DNA of 64,000 nt from Planococcus citri. Lineage: Eukaryota; Arthropoda; Insecta; Hemiptera; Pseudococcidae. The stretch covers positions 34,506,836 through 34,570,835 of the forward strand of contig NC_088681.1 in NCBI RefSeq assembly GCF_950023065.1. Direction: 5' to 3'. Below the pieces are notes generated by a model that saw only the letters and a program-made list of their open reading frames with translations, was not told where the DNA came from and searched no databases. Shown piece after piece: positions 46,809 through 57,247 of the stretch (its first letter is position 1; each line of letters starts with the position of its first letter). Made by a program: the position numbers and the translations under genes.

Positions 46809-47269
46809 ACTATCAATATACACGTATAAGTTTTCACGTATTAATAATTGTCTATTTATTAAGTGTCATAATGCAAACATACCTCTGATATGTGTTTCGG
46901 TTCAACTTCAAGTCCACGAGGAGTAAACTCTTCTAAATAAAATGATGGCGATGCTCCTCGAGATGATGCAGTTTCCGTACATTCCGACGCCGTTACGAAA
47001 TCATCGTCTGATCTATTACCTTCTGTGTTATTTAAATAATTCAAATCTGTCAAGTCAGACTACAAAAATTGTACATAATTACTAATTAGTTTTAAATTAC
47101 ACAACTTTTAGCACTCGCTATAATTTTTGAAACATTACAAAATACAGTATACAAACCGTAGCTGAATTCAATATTTGCGATAACCTCTTCAACGTATCAG
47201 ACTCCATAGGTGGTACTCTCCTCTAGACCTACCGCCGATTACACCACCACATCGAACCTCCAACTCGAC
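42399..47269 (-). CDS. Three-exon alternative 5' end (A, B, C), possibly a long CCDC141 isoform
   Basis: Exon A (47269-47157) follows a TTCACAG acceptor; its ATG is at 47207 with an in-frame TAG just upstream, and it encodes MESDTLKRLSQILNSAT (17 codons). Exon B (47059-46883, 59 codons) contains NRSDDDFVTASECTETASS. Exon C (42656-42399, 86 codons) begins ETCTKIVHKITGTRQI and ends in an acidic stretch before GTAAAT. All junctions are phase 0, no stop occurs, and C could join CCDC141 exon 2 (14753) in frame. The MESD and SDDDF-TASECT motifs repeat those in SESTD1 exon 13. It could be an upstream promoter for CCDC141, extra 3' exons of SESTD1, or a small separate gene. Exon calls are good; their assignment is not. 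Confidence 0.6.
42751..43862 (+). CDS. Nuclease-like gene exon 3: large linker and start of the nuclease fold
   Basis: 1112 bases after a TTTTACAG acceptor. It opens with a folded-looking segment (YMPYMVQREETKEQGILFFP, RSAHLKDFIHDFNRRNFYDW). Then come about 85 residues of degenerate SNP-x-NSASAD repeats (residues 406-490), a Lys-rich patch, and an Arg-Pro/Pro stretch near residues 552-566. It ends with the first nuclease-domain strand (KFTSVDVFFAGYM). The antisense frame of this exon is also open but is a shadow. Confidence 0.78.
43970..46808 (+). CDS. Nuclease-like gene exons 4-7: endonuclease domain
   Basis: Exon 4 (24 codons) IDFPHEKKVTPMITNL; exon 5 (65 codons) MVWFPVAHLMRHKDTKDTYA, then a Tyr/Asp-rich part; exon 6 (74 codons) holds the degraded catalytic site SLKLVPQELMD, the Asn motif NYMNIAPMF and the metal/glutamate motif RNTTWRNLE; exon 7 (199 codons plus stop) has TGVYGEF, RIKVPYAFYKVVN, the Cys pair CDEPVDC and FTYCCKFTKEL, the usual disulphide-rich end of insect dsRNases. 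Intron 6 (44640-46208) contains a MITE with a perfect target-site duplication. Confidence 0.85.
45156..45439 (+). mobile_element. hAT-like MITE with perfect 8-bp target-site duplication
   Basis: 284 bases with CAGTGGCGTAGCCAGG at the left and its inverted form at the right. The flanks are TGCAAAAC at 45148-45155 and again at 45440-45447. It sits in intron 6 of the nuclease-like gene. Same family as 19244-19523. The C-rich run near the right end and the CTCGAGCGAAGCGAGAG word are family features. Confidence 0.85.
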
Positions 47270-47879
47270 CTGTGAACAAAAATCAATTTCGAATTACAAA
47301 AATGTCCTCGATCTTATACAGGGACAATGAAGTTGGCAAATCAGTCGCTTAGTTCAGACAATTACCAGATACAATAAAACACGTAAAACCAATTTCTTGG
47401 CAAAACTCGTCTAATAAGACAACGCCACCTGGTATTTGGCCCATATCCAGGGTCCATCACTGAACGATAAAAATAAAGATTTTATGTAACTACGCTTTAT
47501 TAAACAAATTGTAATATTTATAATACGAAAAGAGCAATTTGGACGATGAAGTGAGCTGTTCAGTTATCCGTGCACTTTACAATTATGTGTACCAATAGGT
47601 ACCTAAGCACCATAGGTTTGTAAAATTCAAAAGTAATGAAATTTTCAAAAATTTTCATCCATACTCAAGGCGGTTGATTTATTAGAATAATAACTCAATT
47701 TATAATTAAATGTGTCAACTCATCCAATCTCTCCATGCCCTCCGTTTCTCTCTTTTCTATCATAATTTGATATCTCATTTCATAGAAAACTCAATAATCG
47801 ATCACCCAACTCATTAATATGTATGAATAGGTTTTTTGCGCCAGGAGCCTTTCTATAAAATTTGCGTAACGCTAAACCG

Positions 47880-48245
47880 CGTCGTACTTTTGAAAACTTG
47901 GAAAAAATTCTGTTGTGGTCCTGATATTATTTCAAACATTTTGAAAAACGAAAAAAAACCTGTCAACTTTTTTATATTAATGTCATGCAGACTTTCAAAA
48001 ACTTGAGAAAAAAATGGTAGAATTTTTGACATCATGTTAGGCTTTTAAAAACTTGAAAAAAATATGATAGACTTTCTGATATTGGGTAAGTCAAACTTTT
48101 AAGAACTCGGGGAGAAAAGCTTGTTGATTTTTTGAGATTACGTCAGACTGGGGATGAAGGGATCTATGAAATTACTGAAATTACTGTTATACTTATCAGA
48201 CTTTCAAAAATGACTTTCTGATATCTTGTCAGACTTTTTATTTTG
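47880..48245. repeat. Degenerate array, unit about 65 bp
   Basis: The phrase AGACTTTCAAAAACTTGAGA then GATAGACTTTCTGATAT recurs about five times with substitutions. It is distinct from the short-unit arrays but similar in composition. Confidence 0.45.
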
Positions 48246-48779
48246 TAATTTCAAACATTTGGTTGATAAAATTGAGCAAAAAACAAATTTGCATCCACGA
48301 TTCAAAACTTTCCTTCGAGATTTTACACCAATTTTTTGAACTTGTCTAACATCACTTTTTTGACATCCAGTTGCGGCGCCTTCAATTTTCGAGTCAGGCA
48401 GGTATAGTCGCATAACATTCTGCTCACTTTTCAATTTGCTACCAATAACTTCCAAAGCGGAGATTTTCTACTATGAAGGGGGAGGGGACTTATTACGGCG
48501 AGAGACGATTTTTTTTAAAATAAAAAATTGAGTAAAATTCGAAGTTTTACAAAATTACCAACCAATTTTGTAGTTATGTATTTTTATAAACTTCGCTCAA
48601 TTTGGAGTGAAAATTTCAAATTATCCGCTGCGGACATTCCAAAGACTTTCCCAGAGGATCGAAATTTCCATACATTTCACGGTTTTCCGCGTTTTCTAGA
48701 GAATGGACAGTGGACACCCTACAGAATGTTTGAACTAGAAAATTTCAAGAAAATTAGCATAGCTTTTGAAGAAAAACAA

Positions 48780-49340
48780 AATGTTTTTGTTTTTTTGTCT
48801 GAAAATAGTAATAAAAAATACAGAACTTAATTACTTTGCGTTGGCAATTTTGGCAAAAAAGGGGCCTTTTTCAACAGGTATGTACAGAAAAAAGGACTTT
48901 CTAACAATTTTGGTACAAAAACAGAACATTGCTGGCAATTCTGAAAAAAAAAGTAGGTACTTACTATCAGGCAGCTCAAGAGAAAATACTCTTGGATGTT
49001 TTAACAAAAAAGTAGGAATTTTTCAGCAATTTGGTAAAAATTAGAACCTCTTGACAATTTTAGCAGAAAAAGTGACCTTTTGACATTATTTAGCAAAAAA
49101 TGAGACTTTCTGATAATTCTGGTGAAAATTAGAATTTCTGATTATTTTTGCAAGATCAGGACCTTTTGGAAAATTCGAGCAAAAAACAGTATTTTTCACC
49201 ATTAACATCAAAAAACAAGCCACTTTCTAGGAAATTAAGGCAGAAATCAGGAATTCTTGGGTGTTTTGGCAAAAAAGCAAGGTTTTCTTAAAAATGTTGA
49301 TTGAAAATCAGGACAAAAATAAAGAAAGCAGGAGAGCAGG
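48780..49340. repeat. Degenerate array of the same short unit (array 2)
   Basis: Around fifteen units of AAAAAAGNNNGACCTTT-like and GGCAATTTTGG words at irregular 30-45 base spacing. Intergenic between SESTD1 and the alternative exons A-C. No coding signal. Confidence 0.55.
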
Positions 49341-51220
49341 ATTCTTAGGGACCCTAGAAAATTGTTGAACTACCGATGGACATTAATCATCCTGTTAATT
49401 CGGATTGGCGAAATACGAGTAATAATTTCTAAGAGTCTTCTCGTTAATGCACCCGGTTACATCAAAATCACAGACACAGGTTACAATCCCTCTTCTTCCC
49501 TAAGCACCTCCTCATGAAAAAAATTGAACTGAAAAAAATATCGTTTTAATTTTTTATTGTTCATGCTGAAAGCACATGAAGACATATCCCGTCTACTTGG
49601 ATATGAAAATAGCAGATGTTAAAACATTTCAAGTTTACGTACCATTTACCTTAAGAGTTTAATGACACGTCTTTCGGTCATTGAACAAGTAGCGAGTTAC
49701 CTACGTGAGTTTTAATGTAGTCTACGAGCATAATAGATACGTACTTCCTAAGTTTATACGTTGGTAGGTATATTTTTGGTGTTAGATAGGTATTGATAAT
49801 AATATTGTCTCGAAATGATAAAAATCAAAAATGGACTGGCAAACCACCATAAATTTTAAAAATGATGTCACCTTTTGGAAACAAAAGAGCAAGCTCATAA
49901 TCGCCACAAAATAACAAACGAAATAATTTTTACACAGAGGAACCAGTAGTCACCTCCCATCTCCCTCCTTCCCTCGATCCAGTTTTCCATATTTCTAAAC
50001 TTTTGAAGCAAAATATCCCGAACTTCCAATTCAACCGTAGATTTCGACGATATTTTCCACAAAATTTCCAACCAGCTGCTGACGTCATTCAACCCACCAT
50101 GGAATTCTAATCGGACCCTCATTAAACAAATCATAAACGAGCCTGTGGGCTTAAGTAGCTGGTGAATCGACACCACCAATGTGCCAAGTTAAAAATAACC
50201 CAGACAGACAGACTAACACAGATAATTATCAACAAAAAAACACTGGAACACGCAAACAAGTAAACCAAAAATACGCACCGAACAGGTAGATATAATTTGT
50301 CGAACATCATTATCCACCATACATGTGGTTTTCACCGGTAGGCTACACTTTCTATTTGTAAAATCTACTTATATCAGGTTATTTTCAAAACGAACTCGCG
50401 CACTGACCGCTTCTGATAATATTTACCAAAATATTAAATCACTTAAATGCATCGTAGGTAATTGAGTGCATTTCATTACGTCATATTTCTTGTTGCAAAT
50501 TAACGAGATATCATTCGCACTTGGTGTAACAGCAAACTTTCCGGTAACGCATACAAGACTAAACTAAGAGCCCCTGCCAACAAGCGACAATTTCGTAACT
50601 GCCAAACTTATTATTTACAAAATTGCCGTTAATATTTCACATGTGCTTTGCATTATGGTAATCTAGCGTCGTCGTCGTTGTCGCTTTGATGAAAGAATGT
50701 GCGAATTGAGCGATAAAATTATGGAATTCGCGACTCGATGTTAAGATTTAAGTATAGATATCTGTGTTTGAATTTTAATGGAAAACAAATCAAATTAGCA
50801 AACATTTATCAGGTGGGGAAGAGTGGAAAGGAGTTGAATCAGTTTAGAGGACCATTTCCATTCAACGAAGACAGAATCAATGGTACACTGAAAGATTTTC
50901 AGTTTTAAATTCAAATTACTTCAATTTCAAAAATTCAATTGGCTTACACATTTTAAAAAAAATCCCAATTCAAAAATTAATATAGGCCAGCTGATAATTT
51001 CAATTTTTAAAAAAGCTAATTTTTCATCATTATGCTATTTTCTAAGAATTTATTTTTTATTGTACGAGTTTCCAATGAAGTTGGAAAACTAATTTGTTAA
51101 GCTTACAAGCTATCGACCATGACACGTAAAATTAAAATCGAGCCCAACATATCTCACTCATTTTCAATTTCCATCATCCATTTTACAAAGAATACAAAAA
51201 ATAAACCATAAAAATCATTC

Positions 51221-51226
51221 TTTATT
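51221..51226 (-). terminator. Polyadenylation signal of SESTD1
   Basis: The minus strand reads AATAAA 93 bases after the TGA, following a TA run and a T-rich stretch. Canonical hexamer at the usual distance for a short 3' UTR. Confidence 0.6.
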
Positions 51227-51318
51227 TTCAATTTCAAAAAAAAAATATATATATATAAAATAACGAAAACACTATAAACAAAGCTTCAACAACAATAATC
51301 ATCGTTATAAAAACATAA

Positions 51319-51681
51319 TCAGAACACTCCTGTAATAGCCTGTTTCATAATTCTCTCATGATAACATAAACTATCTCTAACAGAACTTTGATTTTCACCG
51401 GGTATTTTGACTCCTAAGCCAGCCGGTTGCTTATTATCGTCAATTTTCAGCCCCTGTCTAGAATTATCTTCACTCGAGTAATATTTTGGAGCTACTAGAC
51501 TACACTTCGGTTTGAATTGCTGGGGTAAAAAAATTAAATTTTCCAAAGGCTTTAGAACAGTTTCGAGATCATTTTTTTTCTCTCTGTCGCTGAGCAACCC
51601 TGTTGGCGGTTTATTTTCATGGCAACATTGGACTGCAGCTAGTCTTCTGGCACACTCGCGATAATTTTTGATATTTGCACG
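51319..51681 (-). CDS. SESTD1: SESTD1 terminal exon 14
   Basis: 121 codons including the TGA stop, after a TTTTTAG acceptor. It starts RANIKNYRECARRLAAVQCC, a short basic helix, and continues as a hydrophilic tail ending MKQAITGVF. I recognise no domain. The phase matches exon 13 exactly. An AATAAA hexamer lies about 95 bases past the stop. Confidence 0.75.
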   Translation of the reverse strand, partial: RANIKNYRECARRLAAVQCCHENKPPTGLLSDREKKNDLETVLKPLENLIFLPQQFKPKCSLVAPKYYSSEDNSRQGLKIDDNKQPAGLGVKIPGENQSSVRDSLCYHERIMKQAITGVF

Positions 51682-54600
51682 CTAAAAATTGAACGAAAAA
51701 AAATTTATTGAAATGCTTAAAAATTGCAAAATGATATACATACTTTATACTTACATCTGTTTCGACGATGCTTTTCGGGTTAACAACGGATTTGGGTTTA
51801 TGACCATGACCAGTAGCATCGAGCTCATTTTCGGACGAATTTGAAGGGTCGACTTCCCACCATGGTGAAGTAGGTTCTCCTTCAGAAGCGGTATGAAATG
51901 ATGAAGCTCTAGAAGGAGGAGTACCAGTACATTCGGAAGCTGTGATGAAATCATCATCCGATTTACTGCTTCCTTCCGGCGACGCTTTGGTTGCTGTTTT
52001 TGATGTATTTGGATTGTTGTTGTTGTTGTTGCTGCTGCTGCTATTATTATTCCAATCGCTTTGCGGATTTTGCTGCGTACGATTCGCGTTATTGCCTTCT
52101 AGAAGTTTTTTAATACAATCTGATTCCATGGCGAATTTAAATCCGCACAGGGTTGTGTCCAGTTGCTCGACTAAAATGCTGACTTCTGAAAGTTTTTCAC
52201 TTATGGCTGCGATAGCTACTTCATTATTATCGTTTATTTCTTCGAAACTGTGTCAAAAAAATCAGTACAAATATTACAGAAAAAAATATAAACGTCACAG
52301 TTGAATACACATGAAGTCCAGTGATCTAATCTTACCCTTCGTGAGGACATAACGGTTCACGTAATCGATCCTTCAGTAGTCTACCCAATCGTATCATTCT
52401 TCCAACTTCCAGCAACACGTTTTCTCTATCAACTAAGGTCTTTTTAAGTAGAGACTTCTTTTTAGCCGGATCCTCTTCGGATACAGCTGATATGAAATTA
52501 TTCGTTAACTCTTTCAACTGATGGCAATGCTACGTAATCAAGATAACCCAATTTCAAACACCATGCATCGTAAAGTTAGACATGTACTTAGATACTTGAA
52601 AAATACGATAAAATTCGGGATCCTCCTCCTTACCTGGTCGACATTACGATGAAACACAGCAGATACTCGTAATCTGGTAAGTTGTTCTTGGCTCACTTCG
52701 TATAATCTCTTCCAGCTATTCCACACCTCTTGAGTCAGAATGGCGTTAGGTTCTTCGATAAGTTTACACGACTGCCTTAAAACTAGAGCTGCGTTTAATA
52801 ACTGACAACCGAATTCGAACGTTCCCTGGAAAAGATGAATAAATTAGTGATTTACGAGCAACTCGTAAGATGCTTAACAATATACACGAGTAATGCTCTC
52901 TGATCATAGGTACTAAACCAACTAACCTTCGCTGTTTCTTGGAAACATTGTTGTTCATCTTTTTGAATTTGAATTTCATATACGCCGCATCCGATGTGTG
53001 AATGTGATTTCAGCATCACCCTGTATAACTCATTTAACCATTCGATAGCCTAAAAATAATTCAACGAATAGGTAATCAAAAGTCGATCATTACATATTTT
53101 TTTAAAGGTATGAAAATTGAATTTTGATTTTTTTTCGTCTTTAGATGACAGTAGAAGGTAACGTAGGAGGGCGGTTGGAAAAGGAAAGAAAATAAGTACT
53201 CAGTGGATGATGCTTTTGGACCACAAAATAAAAATGCAGTTGGAGATGAACTGAACTACATGACATAGGTACATAGATCTCTTTTAAATTCATCACAAAA
53301 AGTGTTGCTGGAACCCATTTTAATAAATTGGTAATTTCTGGCAAAAAAGCCAAACTGTAGGATAATATTTTTAAAAAAGTAAGACTTTTCAGAATTTTTC
53401 AAAAAAGAGAGTCGAGCTTTTTTGGCAGTTTTGTGAAAAAAATGACAATTATTTCTCTCAAATTTTGGGGGAAAAACAAGACGCTGACAATTCTAACAAA
53501 AAGCTAGAATTATTGTTAATAATTATTGGCAAAAAATGATTTTTCGCAATTTTTGCCAAAAAAAGTGAGACTCTTGGACAATTTTTCGAAAAATACGACT
53601 TTTTGAAATCTTTTGCAAAAGAACAACAATTTTTGCTGAAAAGCTTAAAGTTTATAAATTTTTGAAAAAGCGAGAATTTTTTACAATTTTTAGTAAAAAA
53701 TAAGACTTACAATTTTAGCAAAAAGCAGAACTTTGTGAGAATCACTGGTAAAAAAAGTGAAACTTTTTGGCAATATCGCTAAACATCGAGAATTTTTGTC
53801 AAAAACGAAGAATCTGACAATTTATATTTAAGCGAAAAGCAAGACTTTTTGACAAATTGGGTATTTTTTCGTAACTTTTGTCCAAAAATTGAGAATTTTT
53901 ATAACCTTTTGTTTTATTACCTACATAAAAAGACGAGACTCTCGAATAATTTTTGATTTGGGTGAGTTGAAAAGATAATGTTGAATTTCATTCTAGCCCT
54001 TTCCATGAGAATATTTTCCAAAACTGGTCAATTAAAAATTTTTCTGAGTGCTTTAAAAGGGCTCAAAAACCACCATCAATTCATTCAGGAGATCAAAAAT
54101 ATGACACAGACTAAATTTCAGCTTTCTACCTCAATTTTTGAAAAATTTGATATGTTTTGGACAATTTTCCGAAAAATATGACTTCTTAAAATTTTTTGCA
54201 AAAGAACAACAATTTTTGCTAAAAAGCTTAAAAGTTTGTTTGAAAAGTTACGCTCAAAATTACATATGAGCCGTTTTTATTACCTGCATGGCATTTTTTT
54301 CGTAGCTATGTATGTGAATAACTTGCTGCAGAGTTAGCCTTTGTAATTCGACGCTATCTTTAAATAATTGTTTTCTCGCTATAGTCATTTCCAAAATTTC
54401 TTGAACGTTGACAATGTCTTCTTGATAATTTACTGGTAATTCGCGACCTAACGCATCCTTCACTGGAATGGACAACAAATCTGATAATTTTTCTCCTTCT
54501 TTGATCAATTCTTTCTCTAGAGAATCTAAAAACAGGTAATAATAAAATACATAAATTAACAGGTACCTACTAAGATTTAATATTCATATAAAAAAAAATC

Positions 54601-57247
54601 AAGCTTATTTTGGCTTACCAATTTCAGACTGACTTTTTTGCAATTCTTTCAAAGTATCTTGAGCTGATTTTAATGCTTCGATATCCACATTCATGATTAA
54701 GTTCTCGTATACTTTACTTGTAGTTTGAAAATACTGCAAAATTAAATCAAAAATACTTTATTAGGTAATTATAAATGGGTCATGAAAGAGTCAGGTTGTC
54801 TATTAAGAGCAATTCAGTGAGAGAACGAGAGTGAGGGAGTATAATTTAATATACTTTTTTTTCCAAATACAAAGGGCTGGTCAATCATTTTTAAAAGTAT
54901 ACCTACTTCTGAGACCAATCTAAAAAATCGTGCTGACGTGATTAAAACATTCCTTCTTCTTTCTACTCGGCATGCAAAACTTCTACACACAAAGTCCATG
55001 AAGTCTTTCTGTGATTTTAAATCTTGAGGGAAATGAGTACCATTCTGCGACAAAACGTTCAGTTTATGCAAGATTTCCGCATAATGGCCATATGGTTTCT
55101 AGAAGATGATTCTCAATATTAAAAAAAAAAGAAATGTACAAAAAAATACCTACATTCGTAATATACCTAATTTTTACTTACTCGACATTGTAATTCCAAT
55201 GTTTCGTGATTCCTACGCAAATCTTCCGCCGAGATCACATCGTAACCGACGTTTTGCTGCGCATTCAACAACATTTCTCCAGGACCGAGTATCCAATTGG
55301 TAACTTGGCAAACGCCATTTTCAAGTTTCGAAACTTCCTGCAATACCAAGTAACGTTTTCTTGAAAAAAGTGATTTTTTTTAGATTAGTCTGAGTAAGAT
55401 CAGTGGTGTAATCAAACCTTCATATCTTCAGTTCGTTTTTGGACGTCGTTCCAAGCATCATTGACAAGGTTCAGTTTACCTTGGACTATTTGCAATAATC
55501 TGTTGATTCTGTCTTTTGTGTCCTGTATGTCTTGAGGAACTGTGATCAGGTGTTGTTGTTGTTCGGTATGTTGTCTTTCCAATTGCTCGATTAAAGTGCA
55601 TCCTGCACAAAAAAAAATCGAAATTGAATTATGCGAACACGTCTTGGCAAAAAGACGAATTTCAAAAGTTGAATGTACGTCTTAAAAAAAACCATGTTAT
55701 GATATCAGAATTCGAATTTCAGAGCTAGGATTCAAATTTTTAATTTTTGGACAGTTTATACGAGTGAAATAGAGTCCTATGCTTTCAATTTTACTCAAGT
55801 TCAATGAACTGCCTTATCACTTACCAGTGTTAATAGTCTGCAATATATTTTCTTTAGATGTTCGGTACGTTTCAGGTGATACATTTTCGGTGTTATCGGT
55901 TACTCGATGAGCCAAGCACTCTTTAACACTATTCAAACGATATCGTAAAGATTCCAAGCTAACGATGGCATTTTCTGCTAATTTCACAAAACCTTCGACT
56001 TTCTGTGAAAAAATCATAACTGTATTAATATTTTTGGGAACCTGGACGAAAGAGGCAAAAAACCAATCGACAAACTTACAATTCGATTTTCCAACCAAAC
56101 GGCATGATCGTAATTCCACGTACCTCCTAGTTCTTCTGGTAAGTGAATAGGATTCACGTATTTATGGAGTCGGGTAACCGGAATGTAAATAGGCTATGAG
56201 AAAAAATACGTTTCAAATCATACAGATTAAACACGCCTATTTTAGTGTTGATACCACGTAGGTTAGGTACGAACCCCATTATGATGTTTCAATTTGGCGC
56301 AATTTTCCACCTTTTGCTTATCCCAAAATACTTCTGGTTTCAGTATGATAATGGTAGTCAATTCGGTTCGAAATACTTCGGTAACATTGTGAAGAATGGT
56401 ACGTGTAGTTCGCCATGTTGTCCTTTGAGCATCGATTATAACGCATAATCCGTGCTTTCTCGTATCTGTACTGAAATAGAGCGGATTATTTTCATTTTTT
56501 TGGAGTTATTTCAAATTAGAGGTTCAAAAATTGAAGAATTAAAAAAAAAAAAAACATTGAAAACACAAAGAATGGCGAATCTTTTACGTGAAAGAAATAA
56601 CTTCCTTCAAATTTCAAGTTATGCAATTCATTAAACATCATTTTTTTACAACGTTGCAATTTCACCTTCGCGCTAATGAATTTTTCGTTCGAACCGTAGA
56701 ACGCAGGAGGTAAACAATACAACGAGCCATAAAATGCAACGCGTATTTTTTTGAAAATTTGGGCTCATCTCACCAAATTCTAATTAAGTCCATCATTAAT
56801 TTAAACTAGGCTGACTTTTCCTGCCAATTTATTCGCTTCATTTGTTCCACTCCCAGTATAGCTAATTCATTCTTCGTAGAACAATTTTTTTTCAAATTGC
56901 AAAGCTCGCAATACCTTATTCAAATTTGAAGGTCAACACTCATCACTGATGAAATGCTTAATTACGTCACATAAAATATTTTTCGATTACCGAAGGGTGG
57001 TTGCCAAAGTCGTTAGGTAGTAATCTACATACAATGCTAAAACAGGGCAAAGATGATAATAAAATTTAAAAACTCAATACCTGAAAATCGACGAAAAATA
57101 TTTCAGCACGTTGACTAAATTCTCAATGGCAACATGAGACGATAATTCTGCATTGATTAATATAATCGGTCGCTCCTCTAGGTCTCGCCCACCCGGTATG
57201 ATCGCTATTTTAGAGTATAAAGCATCTGCAACGGCAGTTGCCTCCAT
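51319..57247 (-). CDS. SESTD1: SESTD1 ortholog: SEC14 and spectrin-repeat protein, complete, 14 coding exons
   Basis: Coding exons in order: 57247-57081, 56470-56275, 56193-56080, 56002-55825, 55602-55418, 55337-55182, 55098-54907, 54733-54619, 54525-54284, 53049-52927, 52825-52634, 52529-52336, 52247-51755, 51681-51319. All phases agree, giving 2910 bases, 969 residues and a TGA stop. Most junctions are consensus; the exon 2 donor (GTTCGT) is weak but is required by the phase. Residues 1-159 are a SEC14-like lipid-binding domain, starting MEA like the vertebrate protein and ending in LPEELGGTWNYDHAVW. Residues 160-684 are spectrin-type helices; QVTNWILGPGE, AIEWLNELY and AVFHRNVDQ match SESTD1 block for block. 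Residues 685-969 are a low-complexity tail longer than in vertebrates. No DH or PH domain is present, which argues against Trio, Kalirin or MCF2L. In vertebrates SESTD1 binds phospholipids and TRPC4/5 channels and acts with Dact1; the role here is inferred from orthology. Confidence 0.9.
51755..52247 (-). CDS. SESTD1: SESTD1 exon 13: helix end plus Asn/Ser-rich acidic tail
   Basis: 164 codons in phase with exon 12, opening with the last helix (EEINDNNEVAIAAISEKLSE) and an internal MESDCIKKLLEG. It then becomes an Asn/Ser homopolymer stretch followed by SDDDFITASECTGTPPSRAS and an acidic Ser/Pro-rich segment. The SDDDF-TASECT motif and the MESD start recur in separate exons at 47207-46883, which points to a duplicated cassette. 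It ends ETD before a GTAAGT donor in phase 0. Disordered, function unknown; probably a regulatory or phosphorylated tail. Confidence 0.8.
52336..56002 (-). CDS. SESTD1: SESTD1 exons 4-12: spectrin-repeat rod
   Basis: Nine exons encode roughly residues 160-684 as heptad-rich helices. Recognisable blocks are GCTLIEQL (exon 5), the QVTNWILGPG segment (exon 6), SFACRVERRRNVL (exon 7), SIPVKDALGRELPV followed by RKQLF (exon 9), AIEWLNELYRVML (exon 10), FGCQLLNAALVLRQS (exon 11) and LGRLLKDRLREPL (exon 12). Intron 9 (53050-54283) is the only long one and holds a degenerate repeat array. The other introns are about 60-310 bases, which is compact compared with the neighbouring CCDC141 gene. Confidence 0.87.
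53330..54250. repeat. Degenerate array of the same short unit (array 3), in SESTD1 intron 9
   Basis: Repeated GGCAAAAAAG, GAGACTTTT and GACAATTTTT words, interrupted by unrelated sequence at about 53960-54150. It fills most of the only long intron in the SESTD1 gene. Confidence 0.55.
56080..57247 (-). CDS. SESTD1: SESTD1 exons 1-3: SEC14-like lipid-binding domain
   Basis: Exon 1 (57247-57081) starts at an ATG giving MEATAVADALYSKIAIIPGG and ends in phase 2. Exon 2 (56470-56275) carries the strand with ATRKHG-like context, DAQRTTWR and IILKPEVFWDKQK, the segment that aligns with VVDGRKSQW and KPDEFWDKK of the vertebrate protein. Exon 3 (56193-56080) is 38 whole codons ending WLENRI before a GTAAGT donor. 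The Gly-Gly turn after LPEEL is the usual end of the SEC14 fold in the Trio/MCF2L/SESTD1 group. The start is chosen by homology; I did not identify a non-coding first exon. Confidence 0.87.

Larger units (their letters stand above)
47270..51220. other. Intergenic DNA between SESTD1 and the alternative exons A-C
   Basis: It contains two degenerate repeat arrays (47880-48245, 48780-49340). A less AT-rich stretch at 50300-50700 could hold the untranslated first exon and promoter feeding exon A, since exon A has an acceptor and so needs an upstream exon. No coding exon seen. Confidence 0.45.

Noticed and set aside
51942..52304. 120-residue plus-strand open frame with a Leu run
   Set aside because: Antisense shadow of the Asn/Ser repeat in SESTD1 exon 13; the Leu run is the reverse reading of the AAC/AGC triplets.
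51319..57247. Trio, Kalirin or MCF2L-type Rho guanine nucleotide exchange factor
   Set aside because: The SEC14 plus spectrin layout fits those too, but the gene ends after the spectrin region with a stop and an AATAAA, has no DH or PH domain, and its block-by-block pattern matches SESTD1.
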